10,855 nt of DNA from an uncultured Faecalibacterium sp. (GTDB taxonomy: Bacteria > Bacillota > Clostridia > Oscillospirales > Ruminococcaceae), in assembly GCA_937915335.1 (NCBI GenBank), contig CALDLZ010000033.1, positions 1 through 10,855 on the forward strand, read 5' to 3'. Below are positions 5,400-10,855 of this stretch, piece by piece (within the stretch, counting starts at the first letter, position 1; each line of letters starts with the position of its first letter). The translations under genes were made by a program, and so were the position numbers. The notes below the pieces were generated by a model, which had not been told where the DNA came from, did no database searches, and was given only the letters and a program-made list of their open reading frames with translations.

Positions 5400-6236
5400 A
5401 TGGCAAAATCGAATATCCGGGTGCTGGCTTTGGATTTGGACGGCACCCTGACCAATGATGAAAAAATCGTCACCCCCCGCACCCGCGCGGCACTGGATGC
5501 CGCCGCCGCGCTGGGCGTGACCATCGTGCTGGCTTCCGGCCGGCCCACGGCAGGCGTTCTGCCGCTGGCAAAGGAGCTGGGTCTGGACAAAAAGGGCGGC
5601 TGCGTGCTGGCCTATAACGGCGGTAAGATCGTGGACTGCACCACCGGCGAGACCTTGTATCAGGTGCAGCTGGGGGCGGAGTTCATCCCCGAACTCTGCG
5701 AATTTGCTGCAAAGCAGGACGTGGCGATTATCACCTACGACCAGCAGGGCGTGATCAGCGAGCGTCCCGACGACCAGTGGGCCCTGCGGGAATGCTTTAC
5801 CTGCAAGCTGCCCATGAAGGGTGTAAAGGATCTGCCTGCCTATGTGAATTACCCGGTCTCCAAAATGCTCATCACCCTCGACCCCGCAAAGCGGGATGCC
5901 GTCTGCGAGGCAGGCAGAAAGCAGTTCGCAGGCCGTATCGACCTGTACCCGTCCAGCCCCTTCTTTATTGAGGCTGTGCCGCTGGGCGTGGCCAAGGACA
6001 AGAGCCTTGCCGCCCTGCTGGAACGGATGGGCCTGACCCGGGAAAACCTGATGGCCTGCGGCGATGGCTTGAATGACCGCTCCATGATCTCCTTTGCCGG
6101 GGTGGGCGTTGCCATGCAGAACGCCGAGGACGAAGTAAAAGCCGTGGCCGACTATGTCACCACCGCCGACAACAACCACGATGGCGTGGCGGAAGCAATT
6201 GAGAAGTTTATTCTGAACGGAGAGGAACACGAGTAA
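5400..6236 (+). CDS. Cof-type HAD-superfamily phosphatase (class IIB)
   Basis: The protein has 278 residues, typical for the Cof/YidA family. Motif I is LALDLDGTL, with nucleophile Asp12 and acid/base Asp14. Motif II is the serine in LASGR (Ser46). A cap domain occupies about residues 85-190. The motif III lysine lies in GVAKDKSLAALL (Lys199 or Lys201). Motif IV is GDGLNDRSMI, with Asp222 and Asp226 as metal ligands. These enzymes are soluble Mg-dependent phosphatases acting on sugar phosphates, phosphorylated cofactors or similar small molecules, and the substrate cannot be told from sequence. E. coli Cof hydrolyses HMP-PP, so its place right after the thi operon is suggestive. However, it has its own promoter behind a strong terminator. 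ATG 5400 follows GAGGAAG at 5386-5392. The exonuclease gene starts 2 bases after its stop. Confidence 0.93.
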   Translation: MAKSNIRVLALDLDGTLTNDEKIVTPRTRAALDAAAALGVTIVLASGRPTAGVLPLAKELGLDKKGGCVLAYNGGKIVDCTTGETLYQVQLGAEFIPELCEFAAKQDVAIITYDQQGVISERPDDQWALRECFTCKLPMKGVKDLPAYVNYPVSKMLITLDPAKRDAVCEAGRKQFAGRIDLYPSSPFFIEAVPLGVAKDKSLAALLERMGLTRENLMACGDGLNDRSMISFAGVGVAMQNAEDEVKAVADYVTTADNNHDGVAEAIEKFILNGEEHE

Positions 6237-6238
6237 CA

Positions 6239-7243
6239 ATGCCGCGTAATCTGGTTTTATTTGATTTGGAATGGAATATCGGTTACCAGCCGTATACCTT
6301 TAATTATCATGGCGTGCAGCAGACATTCCGGGGCGAGATCATCGAGATCGGCGCGGCGAAGATCGATGAGGAGGGCAATGTACTGGATACCTTTTCCATC
6401 CACCTGCGGCCTCGCATCTTCCGCAAGCTGCAGCACCATATCGCTAAGGTCACGGGGCTGACTCAGGAGGATCTGGACAATGGCGAACCCATCGTGCAGG
6501 GCCTGCGCCGCTTTATGCAGTGGTGCGGTCCGGATGCCGAGTTTGCCGAGTGGGGCATGGATGACGTGCCGGTGCTCAAGCAGAACCTTTTCCTCTGCAA
6601 CCTCGACGAAAGCCGCCCCACCCAGTGGTACGACTTGCAGCAGATCTTCCTGCGGGAGCACCCCCGTAAGGAGGGAGAGGGGATGACGCTGGAAAGCGTC
6701 GTGACCCGGCTTGGCATTCCCATGGAGCGCCAGTTCCACGATGCCTTGTCGGATACCCTTTACACCGCTGATGTCTGCCGGAAACTCGATCTGCGGGCAG
6801 GCCTTGCCGCCTATCCCACCGAAGATGAGACCCTGCGGGCCAGCCTTTGCCCTGCCCCCGGTGATTACCGGGACTTCAAGGTGTTCCGGGGCTATGTGGA
6901 GCCTACTACCTGGCGCAACGACCCCAAGATCAGCACGGCCCGCTGCCCGGTGTGCGGCAGTGCCCTGCGGCCCAATGATATCTGGCTGAAAAAGGGCAGC
7001 AGCGGCTGGTATACCCTGTCCACCTGCCCGGCCTGCGCCGGTACCGGAAGCGAGGCCGGAAAGGGCGTGTTCCAGCGCTATAAGCTGGCCCGGCGGGACG
7101 GCCTGCATTGGAGCTTCGCCCGCTGCGTCCAGATCCCGGATGCCGCCGGCCTTGACCGCTGGGAGCGGATGCGCGCCCAACAGATCGAGCGGATGAAGGC
7201 CCGCGCCGAAAAGGCTGCCGCCGAAGCCGCAGGCAAAGTATAA
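6239..7243 (+). CDS. DEDDh-family 3'-5' exonuclease with zinc-finger-like C-terminal extension
   Basis: The N-terminal domain, about residues 1-195, is a DnaQ/KapD-like exonuclease. Exo I is LFDLEWN with Asp9 and Glu11. IIEIGAAK follows. Exo II is WGMDDVPVL with Asp108. Exo III is FHDALSDT with His167 and Asp172. All five catalytic residues are present. The region from about 200 to 334 is unusual. It has CPVC (Cys236, Cys239) and CPAC (Cys263, Cys266), enough for one zinc site, followed by a basic, Ala/Arg/Glu-rich helix at the C terminus. DEDDh enzymes remove nucleotides from 3' ends of RNA or DNA; KapD-like members are thought to act on RNA or on small oligonucleotides, so the substrate is open. 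It is translated with the HAD gene (2-base gap, GGAGAGG at 6219-6225). The extension might bind nucleic acid; this is inference. Confidence 0.88.
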   Translation: MPRNLVLFDLEWNIGYQPYTFNYHGVQQTFRGEIIEIGAAKIDEEGNVLDTFSIHLRPRIFRKLQHHIAKVTGLTQEDLDNGEPIVQGLRRFMQWCGPDAEFAEWGMDDVPVLKQNLFLCNLDESRPTQWYDLQQIFLREHPRKEGEGMTLESVVTRLGIPMERQFHDALSDTLYTADVCRKLDLRAGLAAYPTEDETLRASLCPAPGDYRDFKVFRGYVEPTTWRNDPKISTARCPVCGSALRPNDIWLKKGSSGWYTLSTCPACAGTGSEAGKGVFQRYKLARRDGLHWSFARCVQIPDAAGLDRWERMRAQQIERMKARAEKAAAEAAGKV

Positions 7244-7344
7244 ATTCCCCAAGACGATGCAGGAAACGCCCCGGCTGTCTCGTAGTATAGGTATCATGGC
7301 AAAAAAGCTCGGAATTTGTTCACGAGTCTGTCATAGAAACCGGA

Positions 7345-7350
7345 TATACT
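7345..7350 (+). promoter_or_regulatory. Possible -10 box for the VTT membrane protein gene
   Basis: TATACT lies 34 bases before the ATG in the 135-base gap after the exonuclease gene. No convincing -35 is found at the right distance, and no terminator is visible after the exonuclease, so read-through is also possible. Confidence 0.3.
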
Positions 7351-7378
7351 ATAAAAAACGAGAGGGAAGGAACACGAA

Positions 7379-7981
7379 ATGCAACACGAGATCATGGCAT
7401 GGATCCACCAGCTGGGAACGCTGGACTTCTGGCAGACATTGCTGGATAGCTTTGGAGATTTGGGCCCTGTTGCGCCCGTGACCCTTGCCATGGTGGAATC
7501 CATTTTCCCGCCACTGCCCCTCATTGCCATTGTGGCGCTGAATGTGGCGGCCCATGGTGGCATTCTGGGGTTCGTGTACAGCTGGATCGGTGTCATGCTG
7601 GGCGGTACCATCATGTTCTTGTTCTGGCGGCGGATCGTCAAGCGCTTTTTCTGGAAGCTCGCCAGCCGCTCAGCCAAGCTTCAAAAGGCGGAGTGCTGGG
7701 TCAGCCGCTTTGATACGGCGTCCCTGTTCATGCTGTCTGTCCTGCCCTTTACACCCTCGGCCTTTATGCACTTTGCCTTTGGCATCTCGGATTTTGACGA
7801 AAAGCGTTACCTTATCACCATGCTGCTGGGCAAGGGTGTTATGGTGGCCATGATGGCCCTCTTCGGCCAGTCCCTTGTTTCCTCTATGAAGAACCCCTTC
7901 TACCTCATTCTCGCTATCATCATCTGGGGCGGGATGTACCTTGCCAGTAAGAGGTTTTGTAAAAAGCATGAGATCGATTGA
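7379..7981 (+). CDS. VTT-domain (DedA/TVP38-like) integral membrane protein
   Basis: The protein has 200 residues. The start is ATG 7379, preceded by GAGAGGGAAGGAA. A long hydrophobic block holds the signature ESIFPPLPLIAIVALNVAAH at about residues 40-59, with an acidic residue followed by prolines in a re-entrant helix. The stretch GVMLGGTIMFLFWRRIVKRF follows. The second half repeats the theme with SRFDTASLFMLSVLPFTPSA, then FGISDFDEKRYL, and ends in a hydrophobic segment before a basic tail. This pattern fits the VTT (SNARE-associated/DedA) family. Members include lipid scramblases and flippases for undecaprenyl phosphate or phosphatidylethanolamine, and proteins tied to membrane-potential maintenance. 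Which lipid this one moves cannot be told here. It stands between a same-strand operon and a converging one and looks like a single-gene unit. Confidence 0.82.
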   Translation: MQHEIMAWIHQLGTLDFWQTLLDSFGDLGPVAPVTLAMVESIFPPLPLIAIVALNVAAHGGILGFVYSWIGVMLGGTIMFLFWRRIVKRFFWKLASRSAKLQKAECWVSRFDTASLFMLSVLPFTPSAFMHFAFGISDFDEKRYLITMLLGKGVMVAMMALFGQSLVSSMKNPFYLILAIIIWGGMYLASKRFCKKHEID

Positions 7982-7992
7982 ATGTTAAAGTA

Positions 7993-8037
7993 AAGCGGCC
8001 GCCCTTTGACTCCCGTGTGGGAGAAGGGCGGCCGCTT
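7993..8037. terminator. Long hairpin between converging genes, likely bidirectional terminator
   Basis: AAGCGGCCGCCCTT (7993-8006) pairs perfectly with AAGGGCGGCCGCTT (8024-8037). Inside it, CTCCC (8010-8014) pairs with GGGAG (8019-8023) around a GTGT loop. T-rich but interrupted tails follow on both strands. It lies 11 bases after the VTT gene stop and 25 bases before the stop of the converging hydratase gene. Confidence 0.75.
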
Positions 8038-8062
8038 CTGCATTATTTGTATTTTATTGATT

Positions 8063-8617
8063 TCAACATTGTTCCAGATAGGCGGCAGGGCCTTCCAGAT
8101 ACAGATCACCGCCATGGGCATCGAGGATGACGGTCAGGGGCATATCCTGTACGGTCAGGCGGCGGACGGCTTCACAACCCAGGTCTGGCCAGGCGATGAC
8201 CTCCAGCGTCTGAACGCTCTTGGCCATCAGGGCCCCGGCCCCGCCGAGGGCGGCCAGGTAGACAGCACCGTTGCGGACAACGGCCTCCTTGACAGCGGCA
8301 TCCCGCTTGCCTTTACCGATCATAATTTTGTTGCCCAGATCGAGCAGGCGGGGGCTCATGGCATCCATCCGGCCGCTGGTGGTGGGCCCGGCGGAACCAA
8401 TGACCTCGCCCGGGCGCTCCGGGGTGGGGCCGACATAGTAAATGGCGCTGCCCTCGAGGTCGAAGGGGAGTGGCTCGCCCTTGTCCAGGGCTTCCAGTAT
8501 CCGCTTGTGGGCCTGGTCGCGGGCAGTGTACACCACGCCGGAGAGCAGGACGGTGTCACCAGCCTTCAGGGGGGCGAGATCGGCGGCGGTGCAGGGAGTT
8601 GTGATTCGATACTGCAT
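8063..8617 (-). CDS. Class I fumarase/tartrate dehydratase-type hydratase, beta subunit
   Basis: The 184-residue protein corresponds to the C-terminal 'fumarase C-terminal' domain of class I Fe-S hydratases. Family motifs are VYTARDQAHKR near residue 30, IYYVGPTPERPGEVIGSAGP near 60, PTTSGRMDAM and NKIMIGKGKRD. These supply substrate-binding residues next to the iron-sulphur site carried by the alpha subunit. The frame extends upstream into the repeat, but the start is fixed by ATG 8617 with AAAGGAGATT at 8630-8621. The protein begins MQYRITTPCTAADLAPLKAG. With the alpha subunit it should interconvert fumarate and malate; tartrate or mesaconate/citramalate hydratases share this architecture, so the substrate is not certain. 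The malic enzyme gene in the operon favours fumarase. The 88-base gap to the alpha gene, with a palindromic repeat in it, is wide for partner subunits. Confidence 0.92.
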   Translation of the reverse strand: MQYRITTPCTAADLAPLKAGDTVLLSGVVYTARDQAHKRILEALDKGEPLPFDLEGSAIYYVGPTPERPGEVIGSAGPTTSGRMDAMSPRLLDLGNKIMIGKGKRDAAVKEAVVRNGAVYLAALGGAGALMAKSVQTLEVIAWPDLGCEAVRRLTVQDMPLTVILDAHGGDLYLEGPAAYLEQC

Positions 8618-8653
8618 GATAATCTCCTTTATCGGCCTGCCCTTTGCGTCTTG

Positions 8654-8702
8654 GCTCCCCCTTTGGGGGAGCTGGCGCGTAAGCGCCTGAGAGGGCGAGC
8701 CC
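8654..8702. repeat. Palindromic intergenic repeat (REP/MITE-like) between the two hydratase genes
   Basis: On the plus strand, GCTCCCCC (8655-8662) pairs with GGGGGAGC (8666-8673), and GGCGC (8675-8679) pairs with GCGCC (8684-8688). Outer GGCTC (8654-8658) can also pair with GAGCC (8698-8702). The GGGGAGCT...CTGAGAGG layout is, from my recollection, a common interspersed repeat of Clostridia-type gut genomes; copy number here cannot be checked. No T-run on the minus strand suggests it is not a strong terminator. In the transcript it may tune the alpha:beta ratio or mRNA stability. Confidence 0.65.
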
Positions 8703-8705
8703 GTA

Positions 8706-9545
8706 TTATAACGTTGCAGAAGCCCGCCGGGTGACGTGGCAGGAAACATTCACGGCCACGGGCAGGCCCGCCACATGGGTGGGCATCTGCTCGATGGCAA
8801 GGCCCAGACAGGTGGTCTGGCCGCCAAAGCCCTGGGGCCCGATGCCCAACTCGTTGATAGCAGAGAGCAGCTCCCGCTCAAGGTCAGCGTAGTAAGGGTC
8901 AGGGTTGGGGATATCCAGCGGGCGGAGCAGGGCCTTTTTAGCCAGATAGGCCACTTTATCAAAGCTGCCGCCCACGCCGATGCCCAGCACGATGGGCGGG
9001 CAGGGGTTGGAGCCGGCCTGCTTCACGGTATCAATGACGAACTGTTTGAAGCCCTCCACGCCATCGGCAGGCTTGAGCATAGCAATGCGGCTCATATTCT
9101 CGCTGCCAAAGCCCTTGGGGGCCACCGTGATGGTACAGCCGTCGCCGTCCACCAGATGCACGGTGATGGCGGCGGGGGTGTTATCGCCGGTGTTGCCCCG
9201 GCGCAGGGGGTCGGCCACAATACTCTTGCGCAGGTAGCCGTCGGTATAGCCCCGGCGCACGCCCTCGTGGATGGCGGCTTCAAAGCTGCCGTCGATGTGA
9301 ACATCGGTGCCCAGCTCCACGAACACGCAGGCCATGCCGGTGTCCTGACAGATGGGCAGACCCTTTTCTTTGGCGGCGCTCAGGTTCGACCACAGCAGGT
9401 CGAGGGTGTTCTTTGCCAGTGGCCAGGGTTCTTCCTGCCGGGCCTTGTCCAATGCCGCCTGCACATCCTGGGGCAGGCGGGTGTTGGCCTCGATGCAGAG
9501 CCGAGCCACAGTATCAGTGATGGCTTGTGCGGAGATGGTTCTCAT
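8706..9545 (-). CDS. Class I fumarase/tartrate dehydratase-type hydratase, alpha (Fe-S) subunit
   Basis: The 279-residue protein carries the 4Fe-4S cluster of the oxygen-sensitive class I hydratases. LPICQDTGMACVFVELG holds the first likely ligand, Cys66. GSNPCPPIVLGIGVGGSFDK holds Cys182. GPQGFGGQTTCLG holds Cys246, the probable third ligand. Three cysteines leave one iron free to activate the substrate hydroxyl, as in aconitase. The RRGNTGDNTPAAI segment and the VAPKGFGSENMSRI stretch are also typical of the family. ATG 9545 has GGGAGG nearby and lies 15 bases after the malic enzyme stop, so the genes share a transcript. The expected reaction is reversible hydration of fumarate to L-malate. 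An oxygen-labile enzyme suits an anaerobe. Fumarase is preferred over tartrate dehydratase because of the malic enzyme neighbour. Confidence 0.93.
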   Translation of the reverse strand: MRTISAQAITDTVARLCIEANTRLPQDVQAALDKARQEEPWPLAKNTLDLLWSNLSAAKEKGLPICQDTGMACVFVELGTDVHIDGSFEAAIHEGVRRGYTDGYLRKSIVADPLRRGNTGDNTPAAITVHLVDGDGCTITVAPKGFGSENMSRIAMLKPADGVEGFKQFVIDTVKQAGSNPCPPIVLGIGVGGSFDKVAYLAKKALLRPLDIPNPDPYYADLERELLSAINELGIGPQGFGGQTTCLGLAIEQMPTHVAGLPVAVNVSCHVTRRASATL

Positions 9546-9560
9546 CTCGTGTCCCTCCCT

Positions 9561-10733
9561 TTACAGGCGGGCAACGCCGGTCTCACGGGCGGCCTTTGCC
9601 ACAGCGTTTGCCACGGCCTCAGCCACACGGGGGTCAAACGCGCCGGGGATGATGTTCTCCTCGCTGCGATCCTCGTCGGTGATGAGGTCGGCGATGGCGT
9701 AAGCGGCGGCCAGTTTCATTTGGTCGTTGATGTCCCGGGCGCGGACGCTCAGAGCACCCTTGAACAGGCCGGGGAAGCAGAGCACGTTGTTGACCTGATT
9801 GGGAAAATCGCTGCGGCCGGTGGCCATGACCCGCACGCCGCCTGCCTTGGCTTCGTCGGGCATGATCTCGGGGGTGGGGTTGGCCATGGCAAAGACGATG
9901 GCATCCTTGTTCATGGTCTTGCACAGCTCGGTGGTCAGGATGCCCGGGCGGGACACGCCAATGAACACGTCGGCTCCCTCAATGGCTTCCTTCAGGCCGC
10001 CCTTGATCTGACGGGGATTGGTCACTTCACCCAGCCAGTTTTTGTGGGCCTCGGCGCTGTTGCAGCCCTTGTACAGGGTGCCGAACTGATCCACAGCCAC
10101 GATATCCTTTGCACCTGCGGTCATCAGCATCTTGATGATGGCGGTGCCTGCCGCGCCGGGGCCGTTCAGGACGATGTGCACATCCTCCATCTTTTTGCCC
10201 ACCACGCGCAGGGCGTTGATGAGGGCGGCGGTCACGACGATGGCGGTGCCGTGCTGGTCATCGTGGAACACGGGAATGTCCAGCTCCCGCTCCAGCGTCT
10301 CCTCAATCTCAAAGCACTCGGGGCTCTTGATGTCCTCCAGGTTGATGCCGCCGAAGGTGGGGGCGATGGCCTTGCAGGCAGCGATCACGCCGGCGGCATC
10401 GTGGGCATCGATGCAGATGGGAAAGGCATCCACGCCGCCAAATTCCTTGAACAGCACGGCCTTGCCCTCCATGACAGGCAGACCGGCCTCGGGGCCGATA
10501 TCGCCCAGACCCAGCACAGCGGTGCCATTGGAGACCACGGCCACCATGTTGCCCTTGAAGGTGTACTTGTAAACGTCATCGGGGTTTGCCTGGATCTTAC
10601 GGCAGGGCTCGGCAACACCGGGAGTGTAGGCGGTGGACAGGTCATCCCGGGTCTTGACCTCGACCTTGCTGGTGATGCCCACCTTGCCGTGGTGGGTCTC
10701 GTGCATTTCAAGCGCGGCTTTGTTGTAATCCAT
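9561..10733 (-). CDS. Malic enzyme (oxaloacetate-decarboxylating malate dehydrogenase)
   Basis: The enzyme oxidatively decarboxylates L-malate to pyruvate and CO2 with NAD(P)+. At 390 residues it is the short bacterial form without the phosphotransacetylase-like domain of long MaeB proteins. The general acid lies in LSTAYTPGVAEP (Tyr36), and the lysine lies in VMEGKAVLFKEFGG (Lys91). Metal ligands lie in GINLEDI (Glu133, Asp134) and VFHDDQHGTA (Asp159). The nucleotide fold is marked by VLNGPGAAGTA with GxGxxG at 191-196. NPTPEIMP near the C-terminal third is also diagnostic. ATG 10733 follows AGGAGG. It is the first gene of a three-gene minus-strand operon. With the hydratase it could take fumarate to pyruvate and reducing power, or run towards malate and fumarate under high CO2. 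Whether NAD or NADP is used is not settled by sequence alone. Confidence 0.95.
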   Translation of the reverse strand: MDYNKAALEMHETHHGKVGITSKVEVKTRDDLSTAYTPGVAEPCRKIQANPDDVYKYTFKGNMVAVVSNGTAVLGLGDIGPEAGLPVMEGKAVLFKEFGGVDAFPICIDAHDAAGVIAACKAIAPTFGGINLEDIKSPECFEIEETLERELDIPVFHDDQHGTAIVVTAALINALRVVGKKMEDVHIVLNGPGAAGTAIIKMLMTAGAKDIVAVDQFGTLYKGCNSAEAHKNWLGEVTNPRQIKGGLKEAIEGADVFIGVSRPGILTTELCKTMNKDAIVFAMANPTPEIMPDEAKAGGVRVMATGRSDFPNQVNNVLCFPGLFKGALSVRARDINDQMKLAAAYAIADLITDEDRSEENIIPGAFDPRVAEAVANAVAKAARETGVARL

Positions 10734-10773
10734 GGGGTGCTCCTCCTGTTGATGATGAAAAATACGATTCCTT

Positions 10774-10779
10774 ATTATA
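10774..10779 (-). promoter_or_regulatory. -10 box of the malic enzyme-hydratase operon
   Basis: On the minus strand a perfect TATAAT (10779-10774) lies 40 bases upstream of the malic enzyme ATG, within TGCTATTATAATAAGG. The TG just upstream could give an extended -10 to the overlapping TATTAT. No good -35 is seen at 17 bases, where a 7-base A-run lies. The remaining bases to 10855 hold no gene that I can support. Confidence 0.5.
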
Positions 10780-10855
10780 ATAGCAAAACTTTTTTTCCAT
10801 TTCCACCGGAAAACCTGATTTTTTGCCCCGCATCCTGCAAAAGTCTGACAAAAGA

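Noticed and set aside
4908..6239. A 443-codon minus-strand frame across thiC, the terminator and the HAD gene
   Set aside because: It runs through a strong intrinsic terminator and a promoter and is antisense to two genes with intact catalytic motifs.
6257..7297. A 346-codon minus-strand frame opposite the exonuclease gene
   Set aside because: It is antisense to a protein with all five DEDDh residues and has no recognisable domain.
7993..8037. Remnant of a cloning site, because the GCGGCCGC octamer occurs in both arms
   Set aside because: The octamers are the two arms of one natural hairpin between converging genes in a GC-rich genome; there is no vector sequence around them.
8006..8734. 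A 242-codon plus-strand frame opposite the hydratase beta gene
   Set aside because: It begins inside the terminator hairpin and is a shadow of the beta subunit gene, whose family motifs are clear.
8618..8749. N-terminal extension of the hydratase beta subunit through the repeat
   Set aside because: The extra residues are encoded by the palindromic repeat and the end of the alpha gene; ATG 8617 has a strong AAAGGAGA.
1..10855. CRISPR array, prophage, insertion sequence or defence island
   Set aside because: No regularly spaced repeats, integrase, transposase, attachment-site duplication or defence-type domain is seen; the genes are housekeeping metabolism and envelope functions.

Overview
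The window looks like a stretch of core chromosome from a moderately high-GC Firmicute, most likely an Oscillospirales/Ruminococcaceae gut commensal of the Faecalibacterium-Gemmiger-Subdoligranulum type. This rests on protein style, strong GGAGG-type ribosome binding sites, the ECF-type thiazole transporter ThiW, and a GGGGAGCT...CTGAGAGG intergenic palindrome of a kind I recall from such genomes. The taxon is an inference, not a measurement. I see no integrase, transposase, CRISPR array, tRNA or rRNA.

Layout. (1) 1-1418, minus strand: an SPFH/band-7 protein with three C-terminal zinc ribbons, followed by a TFIIB-type zinc-ribbon protein that runs off the left edge. The pair recalls ydjI and ydjG of the Bacillus subtilis pspA-ydjGHI stress operon. 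(2) 1419-1881: a 463-base gene-free divergent region with a promoter on each strand. On the plus strand it also holds a TPP riboswitch, its intrinsic terminator, and a second structured, partly TPP-like leader that reaches the thiW start. (3) 1882-5238, plus: the operon thiW-thiM-thiE-thiC, closed by a strong terminator. (4) 5308-7243, plus: a promoter, a leader hairpin, a Cof-type HAD phosphatase and a DEDDh exonuclease with a zinc-finger-like C-terminal extension, 2 bases apart. (5) 7379-7981, plus: a VTT/DedA-like membrane protein, followed by a long hairpin shared with the converging operon. (6) 8063-10733, minus: malic enzyme, then the alpha and beta subunits of a class I Fe-S fumarase-type hydratase. 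A palindromic repeat lies between the two hydratase genes.

How the genes work together. The thi operon joins thiazole salvage (ThiW imports it, ThiM phosphorylates it) to de novo pyrimidine synthesis (ThiC makes HMP-P) and final coupling (ThiE). No thiazole synthesis gene (thiG, thiH, thiS, thiF) and no thiD lies in the window. The HMP-P kinase step must therefore be encoded elsewhere, and the cell may depend on external thiazole. The malic enzyme/hydratase operon links fumarate, malate and pyruvate.

The least explained sequence is 1742-1881, between the riboswitch terminator and thiW. It contains mutually exclusive hairpins, a TPP-aptamer-like half without the pyrophosphate-sensing arm, a possible 18-codon leader ORF, and a short hairpin that places the thiW ribosome binding site in its loop.
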